Below, one piece after another: positions 1-5,152 of a stretch of DNA of 5,791 nt; position 1 is the stretch's first letter, and every line of letters starts with the position of its first letter. This DNA comes from Methanobacterium sp. PtaU1.Bin242 (GTDB lineage Archaea; Methanobacteriota; Methanobacteria; Methanobacteriales; Methanobacteriaceae), in contig MVQZ01000312.1 of NCBI GenBank assembly GCA_002067565.1, forward strand, positions 1-5,791, read 5' to 3'. Position numbers and translations under genes: made by a program. Under the pieces are notes generated by a model. That model did no database searches. It was given only the letters and a program-made list of their open reading frames with translations, and was not told the origin of the DNA.

Positions 1-120
1 TGCTTCAGAGCCGGTGTTGTTGGCTCCGTTATAACCGAGAAGAAGAATTTTTGGACGATCCTGAGAAGATTTCCTGTAATTTTCATCCTTTTTTTGGATT
101 TTCATGCTATTTAATGTCAT
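1..120 (-). CDS. Polysaccharide pyruvyl transferase family protein, N-terminal fragment
   Basis: Only the first 40 codons are present and the gene continues past the left edge. After a short polar, lysine-rich leader the protein reads KILLLGYNGANNTGSEA. This matches the N-terminal glycine-rich signature G-Y-x-G-x-x-N-x-G-[DS]-E-A of the polysaccharide pyruvyl transferase (CsaB-like) superfamily, where it starts a nucleotide-sugar-type Rossmann fold. Members transfer pyruvate from phosphoenolpyruvate to cell-surface glycans, though many archaeal members are uncharacterised. Two in-frame ATGs are possible, at 120 and at 105. The 120 start is preferred because GGATAGGGAT lies directly upstream, although it is a weak ribosome binding site; 105 has none. 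The gene follows the SHOCT-like gene by 56 bases on the same strand. It may be read through from it or use its own AT-rich promoter near 162-178. The family call rests on one short motif. Confidence 0.65.
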   Translation of the reverse strand, partial: MTLNSMKIQKKDENYRKSSQDRPKILLLGYNGANNTGSEA

Positions 121-161
121 ATCCCTATCCTGAGTATTACCTTTTGTCCACCTAACCTCAC

Positions 162-178
162 AATTATAATAATATATT
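162..178 (-). promoter_or_regulatory. Possible TATA element for the pyruvyl transferase gene
   Basis: The spacer between the SHOCT-like gene and the pyruvyl transferase start holds an AT-only stretch (minus strand: ATAATATATTATTATAAT). A start site about 25 bases downstream would give a leader of roughly 20-25 bases before the ATG at 120. The composition alone cannot separate this from ordinary AT-rich spacer. Confidence 0.25.
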
Positions 179-560
179 ATTCCACATACACCTTAACTTT
201 GGTCTGGTTTTCCTCATCTATTACATCGACAATTTTACCTTCAGCACCGTTTTTAACCGCCTCTAAAATTTCCTCAATGTTGATTTTTTCCAGGCCAGAT
301 TCCTTTAATTTAGGATCATAAGTTTTTGCTAATTTCAATCCCACATTAACCAGAGATATAGGTATGTTCACTGTGACCTTGGGTTGGTCCTCCATGGTTT
401 TTACCCGAACTTTCAACCATTTAACATCTTTTTTAGGTGTAATTTCCTGTCTGTTCCTTTCAAGGGCAGCAAGCAGCTCCATTGCTTCAGATGCATTTAT
501 TTTTCCATCTTCTACCATCTCTAAAATTTGCAATCTCTCTTCAGATACATTATTAGACAT
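177..560 (-). CDS. SHOCT-like domain protein, small, unknown function
   Basis: The protein has 127 residues with no signal peptide or membrane segment, so it should be cytoplasmic. Residues 7-34 (EERLQILEMVEDGKINASEA then MELLAALE) form the short helix pair of the SHOCT-like domain found at the N-terminus of YvlB/LiaX-type proteins and at the C-terminus of DUF2089 proteins. The pattern is xxILxMVxxGKIxxxEAxxLLxAL. Residues 48-127 look like a small alpha/beta module: a WLKVRVKT strand, an IPISLVNVGLKLAK segment, a helix around 95-104, and a final IVDVIDEENQTKVKVYVE hairpin. That module resembles the 112-residue protein two genes upstream. The ATG at 560 has a strong binding site (GGGGGGAT, six bases away) only 16 bases after the DUF2089 stop, so the two are almost certainly cotranscribed. 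In Firmicutes such proteins sit near envelope-stress genes; a similar role here is inference only. Confidence 0.8.
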   Translation of the reverse strand: MSNNVSEERLQILEMVEDGKINASEAMELLAALERNRQEITPKKDVKWLKVRVKTMEDQPKVTVNIPISLVNVGLKLAKTYDPKLKESGLEKINIEEILEAVKNGAEGKIVDVIDEENQTKVKVYVE

Positions 561-576
561 TTTTCAATCCCCCCTA

Positions 577-936
577 TTACTCATTTAATAGCTTTAAAGC
601 CTCATCTTTGCTGATTTCTCCCTTACTAAGCTTTTCTAAAACCTCTTTTTGATCGACAACTGGTTTTCCAAGCTTGTATCCCAGGGTATAAATCACTTCA
701 TCCAGTTTGTTCCTTACTGTAGGATAGGATATCCCTAATTCCTTTTCTATTTCCTTAATATTGCCTCTATTTTTGATAAACACTTCAATGAAGTATTTTT
801 GTTCATCATTCAATCTACAAAACTTGCAGAGTTCAAATTGACCTCGTATAACTGTTTCACAGTTTCTGCAGTATATCTCTGTGATTTTTGTTTCGCTATT
901 ACAAATAGGACAGCTTCCCGGTACTTCATGTTTCAT
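577..936 (-). CDS. DUF2089 family zinc-ribbon/HTH protein, putative transcriptional regulator
   Basis: The protein has 119 residues, a full-length DUF2089-type architecture. The N-terminus carries a zinc ribbon with CPIC (C9, C12) and CRNC (C23, C26), followed by a third CxxC pair in ELCKFC (C37, C40). Residues 43-87 form a sigma-70-region-4-like helix-turn-helix; the signature RGNIKEIEKELGISYPTVRN covers residues 57-76 and is followed by KLDEVIYTLGY. Residues 97-119 form a SHOCT-like helix pair (EVLEKLSKGEISKDEALKLL). The likely role is a DNA-binding regulator; its target is unknown. The start at 936 is supported by GGGAG eight bases upstream. The gene ends with tandem stops TAA TAG. It lies 14 bases after the 112-residue protein gene and 16 bases before the SHOCT-like gene, in one operon. 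The family call is confident, the function is inferred. Confidence 0.9.
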   Translation of the reverse strand: MKHEVPGSCPICNSETKITEIYCRNCETVIRGQFELCKFCRLNDEQKYFIEVFIKNRGNIKEIEKELGISYPTVRNKLDEVIYTLGYKLGKPVVDQKEVLEKLSKGEISKDEALKLLNE

Positions 937-950
937 CCTGTCAACTCCCT

Positions 951-1289
951 TTATATTGTGTAGATTTTCACCACTACTTTCTCCTCATTTTCATCATAAG
1001 TTTCGATATCCACCATTTCAAAAGGTTCCTCTTCCTCCAGATGCTCCAGGATATGGGCAATGTCTTCTGATGTTATATTTTTTAAAATAGAATCCCAGTT
1101 TTCATATTCGCTGGAGGTGGGCATCCAGTCAGATCTCATTTTAGATGGACAGCATTTGAGTACCACTTTTGAAATCCATCGCAGGGTGGAGAAACGTAAT
1201 GCTGGAATTGGAAATGAGAACCTGGCTGTTTTAACGTATATTTTCAATTTTTTAGCTTTTATTTTTCCTCCCAAAATTTTTTCAGCCAC
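951..1289 (-). CDS. Uncharacterised 112-residue protein, first gene of the DUF2089 cluster
   Basis: I do not recognise a named family. The protein opens with a basic stretch and a strand KLKIYVKTARFSFPIPALRF, then an amphipathic segment with adjacent cysteines (VVLKCCPSKM, C46-C47). A helix ITSEDIAHILEHLEEEEPF follows, and the protein ends with a hairpin MVDIETYDENEEKVVVKIY. The order strand, IP segment, acidic helix, VD-hairpin parallels residues 49-127 of the SHOCT-like protein two genes downstream, so the two may be divergent paralogues. The start is uncertain. The GTG at 1289 lies about 40 bases below a TATA-like box and has no ribosome binding site. A GGGAGG (1267-1272) sits inside the frame but has no ATG, GTG or TTG at normal spacing; a TTG at 1247 is 19 bases beyond it and begins right at the conserved LKIYVKT. 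The gene is the probable operon leader and ends 14 bases before the DUF2089 start. Confidence 0.75.
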   Translation of the reverse strand: MAEKILGGKIKAKKLKIYVKTARFSFPIPALRFSTLRWISKVVLKCCPSKMRSDWMPTSSEYENWDSILKNITSEDIAHILEHLEEEEPFEMVDIETYDENEEKVVVKIYTI

Positions 1290-1325
1290 AGTTTTTTTAG
1301 TGGTTATTTAAAAATTTAATTTATA

Positions 1326-1334
1326 CTATATAAA
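1326..1334 (-). promoter_or_regulatory. TATA box for the DUF2089 cluster
   Basis: The minus strand reads TTTATATAG here, close to the archaeal TATA consensus. Initiation about 25 bases downstream would fall near 1305, giving a leader of some 16 bases before the GTG at 1289. The whole 1290-1429 spacer is AT-rich, and a second candidate (GGTATAAATT, 1350-1359) lies upstream, so the choice is tentative. No T-run terminator for the upstream flavoprotein gene is visible in this spacer, so some readthrough is possible. Confidence 0.45.
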
Positions 1335-1429
1335 ATTATTGATTATTTTAATTTATACCTCAATAATGTAAATATTGAAATTAATATTTTTAATATAAAT
1401 TTTTTTTAAAATAATTTTTTTATCTGACT

Positions 1430-2215
1430 TTATGTTTTTTCATCACCAGGTCCCATATCCCTCATCATGAAAAAAGCCACCTTCAACATTATTCCAGTTA
1501 AAATTTTGGTGAGGATTCCTATTCTAGCAGGGACATAGTATTCTTTTTTCTGGTAAAATCGATGATCCGCTGGCATATATTCTTTAACATTCTCCGATAC
1601 AGTTTGGAAAATGCGGAAGTTCATGTAATCTTTAAACCCCACTTTCATTTTACCAGATTTCTCTTTATGAAGGGATTTATCAAATTTATCTGCTGATTTT
1701 TCCAGTTTCTTGGTGTTTTTCTTCTTTAAACCGGGGGTGGGTGGCCATGGCGCGGTTATAAGGCCACATTTATCGGTAACTTCATATCCCCATGCTTCAG
1801 CTGTCATTTCCATATAATTCAGGGTTTCTTTAAGCCCAATACCTCCTGTGGTGGATAGAACCAGTGCTTTCTTACCATGGTAGGCTGGGCGGTGGCAGAG
1901 ATAGGCCAAACGGTCAATGAAGTTTTTAAGAAGTGCTGTAATGTTTATAACATAGACTGGTGATACCATCACCAAGCCATCTGCTTCTTCCATTTTATCC
2001 TGGATCGTCTTGCGATCATCTTTTAATGGACAGAATTTAATTCCTCTTGTTATGCAGTTGAAACAGCCTTTACAAGCTTCGAGATTGGCATCTTTAAGGA
2101 ACAGGTATTCAAATTCATAATCACCCTTCTTTTTCATCTCATTTTCCAGCTTTTTTGCAGCTTGATAACTGTTACCCCTCTTTTTAGGGCTTCCAATGAT
2201 GACTAGAATTTTCAT
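1430..2215 (-). CDS. Iron-sulfur flavoprotein (Isf-type), NADPH-dependent FMN reductase family
   Basis: The protein has 261 residues with a flavodoxin-like fold. The N-terminal KILVIIGSPKKRGNSY is the FMN-phosphate loop, SPVYVINITALLKNFIDRL (85-103) is the second flavin-binding segment, and STTGG (121-125) the third. Between them lies a compact cysteine motif C48-x2-C51-x2-C54-x7-C62, which fits the CX2CX2CX4-7C pattern that binds a [4Fe-4S] cluster in archaeal iron-sulfur flavoproteins. Those proteins pass electrons from ferredoxin through the cluster to FMN and on to oxidants such as O2 or H2O2 in known cases. The substrate here is unknown. Residues from about 165 to 261 form a basic C-terminal extension ending in a hydrophobic stretch (ILTKILTGIMLKVAFFMM), perhaps a membrane-touching or dimer helix. 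The ATG overlaps the stop of the preceding gene (ATGA, 2212-2215), implying translational coupling. It is the last gene of the TetR operon. Confidence 0.88.
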   Translation of the reverse strand: MKILVIIGSPKKRGNSYQAAKKLENEMKKKGDYEFEYLFLKDANLEACKGCFNCITRGIKFCPLKDDRKTIQDKMEEADGLVMVSPVYVINITALLKNFIDRLAYLCHRPAYHGKKALVLSTTGGIGLKETLNYMEMTAEAWGYEVTDKCGLITAPWPPTPGLKKKNTKKLEKSADKFDKSLHKEKSGKMKVGFKDYMNFRIFQTVSENVKEYMPADHRFYQKKEYYVPARIGILTKILTGIMLKVAFFMMRDMGPGDEKT

Positions 2216-3114
2216 ATTATCCTCTCCACTTTTGATTTAATATGATTATAATCTCTTTTATTAAAGCTGCATTCTCGCATACAGATGGTACAGCCATGAC
2301 ATAAATCTTTTATAATTTTTGTTATTAGATCTCCGGCTTCATAAGATCCTACTTCAATAATAGCGTTTCCCGGACACTTTTTGATGCAGTTACTACATTT
2401 TTGGCAAAAGTCAGGTATCCAGGAATGGACATTTTCATTGGCGAATGTTAAATTTTCAATGCTGGTGAATATGGCAGAAATTCTCTGTCTAGGTCCGAAT
2501 TCGGGGGTTATAAGCATGCCATGTCTCCCCATATATCCTAAACCAGCCTGCTGAGCTAGTTGTGGATAGATTACAAATCCTCCTGCCGGATGACTGGCCT
2601 GGGCTGCAAAACCGTTTTCTCTTAAAAATTCAGCCAGTTGATTGGTCTTTTTTCCCAATTCATCATAGGTTGTAACGCTCATGGACTGGGTATCATCACT
2701 GGGGGCTTTATCAATGGCGGGTTTATCCATTTCCATGATGAATATAATTGCATTTTCAAATAAAACTGATTTATCCCTGAATATTAATTCTGGAGGGATT
2801 TTAACGTATTTTATTTTATCTATCCCTAAAGAAAGAGCATATTCCTCAAATCTATGAATAAAATCAGCATCTGCACTAAACTGGGGTTTTTCTGGATTGT
2901 TTTTTAAGGATTTCACTGAATTTTCCATATTTTTCGCAATTGAAAGCTGTTTGGGAAGGGTTCGGAGAGTTATTTTCAGTTTGTCTGGCATGATTTTTTT
3001 CGGTGAATTTGGAGCTGCCTTTATAGAACCTTCCTCTCCATTTATGGAATTTTCCATTTTATTAATTTTATTCAGCCGGTAATTCGCGTATTTAGATTTT
3101 ATTCCACTTATCAT
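2212..3114 (-). CDS. QueG-like 2x[4Fe-4S] protein, putative reductase
   Basis: The protein has 300 residues. The C-terminus carries two complete cluster motifs: C237-x2-C240-x2-C243-x3-C247-P and C272-x2-C275-x2-C278-x3-C282. The middle (about 85-232) resembles the epoxyqueuosine reductase (QueG)/COG1600 core. It contains GGFVIYPQLAQQAGLGYMGR, then HGMLITPEFGPRQRISAIFT, corresponding to the GWIGKNT...INPxxGSWFFLGEI region of QueG, and the second cluster ends in CSFN where QueG has CPWN. QueG uses cobalamin and two clusters; whether this protein binds a corrinoid cannot be seen, and it is not a QueG orthologue. Residues 1-84 form a basic, low-complexity extension in which MENS occurs twice. 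The start codon overlaps the TetR stop (ATGA, 3111-3114), and its own stop overlaps the flavoprotein start. The flavoprotein is a natural electron donor candidate. No signal peptide is present. Confidence 0.83.
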   Translation of the reverse strand: MISGIKSKYANYRLNKINKMENSINGEEGSIKAAPNSPKKIMPDKLKITLRTLPKQLSIAKNMENSVKSLKNNPEKPQFSADADFIHRFEEYALSLGIDKIKYVKIPPELIFRDKSVLFENAIIFIMEMDKPAIDKAPSDDTQSMSVTTYDELGKKTNQLAEFLRENGFAAQASHPAGGFVIYPQLAQQAGLGYMGRHGMLITPEFGPRQRISAIFTSIENLTFANENVHSWIPDFCQKCSNCIKKCPGNAIIEVGSYEAGDLITKIIKDLCHGCTICMRECSFNKRDYNHIKSKVERII

Positions 3115-3749
3115 TCTATTTCTCTCCTGATGGTGTTTAAGAAGTGTTTGACATGGTTAGAAATCTTCTCTTCAACAACATCGATGGGTGTACCTTCACA
3201 TCTCGAGAGCATATATTCCAGAAATAGGGAGTAAATAGGGTACTGAAATTCTACAGAGAGGATTTTGGGGTTGATGGGTTTAATCAACTTGCTTTCAAGC
3301 ATTTTTTGCAGTACTTTTTCTGTGAACTGATGTGGTTCTTTAAGTAGATTATATAGAATGATTTTTCTTGCTCTTTTATCCCGGAACTGTTCATTAGAAC
3401 AGATCCTGAATATTTGTTCCATTTTCGGTGTTTTTAGAATATTCAGGGTACGATTAACCCTCTCACGGAAAATGTCAGGGGTTATTTTATCCAGATTTCC
3501 TGCTTCCGGTGGTCTCATTTTCATCATTTCTTTCTCAAAGTAGGCGAAGATGGCATCCAGTATGGCATCTTTACTGGGATAATGATTGTAGATGGAACTT
3601 TCCCTTATCCCCACTTCTCGGGCTATTTCGCGTATTGAAACTGCGTTATAGCCTTTTTTTGAGAAAAGGTCGATGGATACGTCGAATATTCTTTCTTTAG
3701 TGCTTGGGGTTGGAGATTTCATATTTGATACCTTTTTTTTAACTTCCAT
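3111..3749 (-). CDS. TetR/AcrR family transcriptional regulator
   Basis: The protein has 212 residues, a normal TetR-family length. Residues 17-64 form the DNA-binding domain: STKERIFDVSIDLFSKKGY, then the helix-turn-helix VSIREIAREVGIRESSIYNH, then YPSKDAILDAI, matching the family signature closely. The remaining roughly 145 residues form the variable ligand-binding and dimerisation region, so the inducer cannot be read. Two starts are plausible. ATG 3749 has AAAGG seven bases upstream; ATG 3722 (residue 10) has AAAGGT seven bases upstream and gives a more typical N-terminus. The gene leads an operon with the QueG-like and flavoprotein genes through ATGA overlaps. Two palindrome-like sites flanking its promoter suggest that it represses its own operon in the absence of ligand, as most TetR proteins do. 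Confidence 0.93.
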   Translation of the reverse strand: MEVKKKVSNMKSPTPSTKERIFDVSIDLFSKKGYNAVSIREIAREVGIRESSIYNHYPSKDAILDAIFAYFEKEMMKMRPPEAGNLDKITPDIFRERVNRTLNILKTPKMEQIFRICSNEQFRDKRARKIILYNLLKEPHQFTEKVLQKMLESKLIKPINPKILSVEFQYPIYSLFLEYMLSRCEGTPIDVVEEKISNHVKHFLNTIRREIE

Positions 3750-3764
3750 ATTGATGCCTTTTAA

Positions 3765-3778
3765 CTAACGTTCGTTAG
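3765..3778. promoter_or_regulatory. TetR operator 1 (leader site)
   Basis: The site is a perfect palindrome CTAACG-TT-CGTTAG. It lies between the predicted transcription start (about 3787) and the TetR start codon, roughly +9 to +22. A repressor here would block elongation or polymerase clearance. The centre is 53 bp from that of operator 2. Palindromes with ACG/CGT half-sites are typical of TetR-family targets; binding itself is inferred. Confidence 0.72.
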
Positions 3779-3807
3779 CTTCTTGATTATGACCTTTGAT
3801 CTTTTTA

Positions 3808-3816
3808 GTATATAAA
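3808..3816 (-). promoter_or_regulatory. TATA box of the TetR operon
   Basis: The minus strand reads TTTATATAC, a near-consensus archaeal TATA box, about 60 bases above the ATG at 3749. Initiation is expected near 3787. Operator 2 ends one base upstream of the box, where TFB contacts the BRE, so repressor binding and preinitiation complex assembly should compete. Confidence 0.65.
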
Positions 3817-3817
3817 G

Positions 3818-3831
3818 CTAACGTTCGTTCG
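3818..3831. promoter_or_regulatory. TetR operator 2 (abutting the TATA/BRE)
   Basis: The site reads CTAACG-TT-CGTTCG. It repeats the first 12 bases of operator 1 exactly and differs from a perfect palindrome at one position, so it may be the weaker site. It touches the upstream edge of the TATA box. Confidence 0.65.
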
Positions 3832-4004
3832 TGTTACTATGCACATAACTTTGTAGTAATATAAATCAATAAAGCTATTGCAACTGAGTACAAGAAAAAG
3901 AAGTCAAAAATTAATTCATCTAAAATAAGCATGGAGAATTGTTGTAAGACTTAAAATGTGGTGAAATGGTGATTAAAAAAATTCTAAGTAATGTTAAGTT
4001 TTTA

Positions 4005-4034
4005 TAAAAATAAAAGAAGGAAAAAAAAATAAAT
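4005..4034 (-). terminator. T-run terminator of the surface protein gene
   Basis: Just past the stop codon (4042-4044) the minus strand reads a run of nine to ten T, then CCTTCTTTTATTTTTATAAA. Archaeal polymerase stops at such oligo-T tracts without a hairpin. The run is well placed to keep transcription out of the TetR promoter about 170 bases further on. Nothing else was recognised between 3837 and 4004. Confidence 0.6.
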
Positions 4035-4041
4035 GGATTTT

Positions 4042-4698
4042 TTATCGGAGTTTGCCGTAGATTGCTCCGCCGATTATGCTCAGTAATCCAAGGGCAGCTA
4101 ATGCTAGTGGTGAGCCGGTGGCCTGCATTGGCACGGTTGCTCCGTGGCAAGGATGTGGGCAGGGTACTGATTGGAAGGTGTAGCTGTCACTGTCCAGTAT
4201 TTCATATTGTTCAGTGTATTCATCCCATCCTACTAAGTCTGCTGTTACAGTTATTGGTCCTATATCGGTTACAGTGCCTTTAACAGTTAGTATTGCTGCT
4301 TCACCTGGCCACATGTCATTGTCTTCCACGGCCCATCCTACCCACCATTCCCATGTTTGATGAATATCGCACCATTCGAAAAATGGATCTAATGGATCGT
4401 TGTTGTATGTATCATAGGTTCCATCATCATAGTAATAGGTCATTATAGCTGTTGCTGGATCAATATCTAAACCAGTTTCAGGATCTATATATATTGGCAC
4501 GTATGGATCTTCGATATCTAATTCTCCGGTGTTGTTTACATCTACTGCAACAGTTACATTCTCACCAAGGCAGGCTATTTCTACAGGATTACCATTTCCG
4601 TCAAGGACAACTGTTTCCACCTCTTGTGCGGAAACTGCTCCAGCAAAAACCATGCTAAAGGTAATCATCAGTAAAAACAGAGTTGCTTGTTTTCGCAT
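4042..4698 (-). CDS. Secreted cell-surface protein with DUF11-like fold and PMQxTG C-terminal anchor
   Basis: The protein has 218 residues. Residues 1-24 are a signal peptide (MRK, a hydrophobic core, AVSA before QE). Residues 44-158 look like one Ig-like DUF11/CARDB-type domain: GENVTVAVDVNNTGELDIED at the start, later WPGEAAILTVKGTVTDIGPI and TVTADLVGWDE. The body is strongly acidic. A cluster of six tryptophans lies within residues 109-130, around an EWCDIHQTWEWWVGW segment. A CPHPCH motif (180-185) precedes the tail TVPMQATGSP (188-197), followed by a hydrophobic helix and a basic end (YGKLR). This LPxTG-like order suggests processing and anchoring at the cell wall or membrane, which is inferred. 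C43, C110, C180 and C184 could form disulfides. Sequons NVT (47) and NNT (55) are present. The start is fixed by GAGGTGA six bases upstream. No specific function is recognised. Confidence 0.85.
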   Translation of the reverse strand: MRKQATLFLLMITFSMVFAGAVSAQEVETVVLDGNGNPVEIACLGENVTVAVDVNNTGELDIEDPYVPIYIDPETGLDIDPATAIMTYYYDDGTYDTYNNDPLDPFFEWCDIHQTWEWWVGWAVEDNDMWPGEAAILTVKGTVTDIGPITVTADLVGWDEYTEQYEILDSDSYTFQSVPCPHPCHGATVPMQATGSPLALAALGLLSIIGGAIYGKLR

Positions 4699-4704
4699 AT
4701 CTTT

Positions 4705-4711
4705 TCACCTC
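4705..4711 (-). promoter_or_regulatory. Strong ribosome binding site of the surface protein gene
   Basis: The minus strand reads GAGGTGA, a full match to the archaeal anti-Shine-Dalgarno complement, six bases before the ATG at 4698. It fixes the start and suggests high expression. Confidence 0.85.
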
Positions 4712-4764
4712 TTCTGATTGGTTAAATATCAAAATGCCGAACTAAACCATTTTTTTGTCTCTGC

Positions 4765-4774
4765 AAATTATATT
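4765..4774 (-). promoter_or_regulatory. Candidate TATA box of the surface protein gene
   Basis: The minus strand reads AAAATATAATTTG across this point. Initiation about 25 bases downstream would fall near 4745, giving a leader of about 45 bases. The surrounding AT-richness makes the position uncertain. Confidence 0.4.
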
Positions 4775-5101
4775 TTCCTGAATCTTCCATATTTTACGAA
4801 TATTCTCTGATATTCTAGAAAAGTTGAATTATCACTTGATAATAGGCGTTCATTATTATTTTTTATATTAACCATCATATAATAATATTACTTACATTCA
4901 TTGAAGATTTACTTGTTTTTCTCTATGAATTTGGATCTCATCAAAAAAGAACCTCCATAAAAATCAATTAAGGAGTGTAAATAAACGCTTTAACAGAAAT
5001 TAAAAATTAAATCAAAGAAAAACTTAGTTAACATATTAATATTGATTTATTTTGAATAATAACACCTGAAAGGTATTAAATTCTTAATAGTAAATTATTA
5101 A

Positions 5102-5129
5102 TTATTGTGATTAGAAATAATTACAATAA
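5102..5129 (+). repeat. Inverted repeat upstream of the protease gene
   Basis: Arms 5102-5112 (TTATTGTGATT) and 5119-5129 (AATTACAATAA) pair over 11 positions with one G-T wobble around the six-base loop AGAAAT. An outer pair TTCTTAA (5081-5087) and TTAAGAA (5131-5137) flanks it. It could be a regulator site or a leader hairpin just above the ribosome binding site, or chance in AT-rich DNA. Confidence 0.45.
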
Positions 5130-5152
5130 ATTAAGAACTGATCTTGTACTAT

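Noticed and set aside
364..588. Plus-strand frame opposite the SHOCT-like gene
   Set aside because: The opposite strand encodes a recognisable domain with a strong ribosome binding site; this frame is Ser/Phe-rich with no motif.
1060..1311. Plus-strand frame of 83 codons opposite the 112-residue gene
   Set aside because: It is antisense to a better supported gene, has no ribosome binding site, and its hydrophobic composition is typical of an antisense shadow.
1380..1429. T-runs after the flavoprotein gene as a terminator
   Set aside because: The T-runs are on the plus strand; the minus-strand transcript reads A-runs there, so they do not support termination of this gene.
3966..4007. Tiny frame of 13 codons (MVIKKILSNVKFL) on the plus strand with GTGGTGA upstream
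   Set aside because: The spacing to the ATG is only one base, no promoter is visible, and the length is too short to support a gene.
3920..4150. Minus-strand frame of 76 codons
   Set aside because: It overlaps the C-terminal coding part of the surface protein and its terminator, has low-complexity Phe/Leu content at its end, and shows no family motif.
4925..4960. Tiny plus-strand frame of 11 codons in the divergent intergenic region
   Set aside because: It has no ribosome binding site and no sign of coding beyond chance.
4951..4977. CTCC/GGAG possible hairpin that could hide a ribosome binding site
   Set aside because: The stem is only four base pairs with a loop of about 15 bases, and no start codon follows the GGAG at a useful distance.
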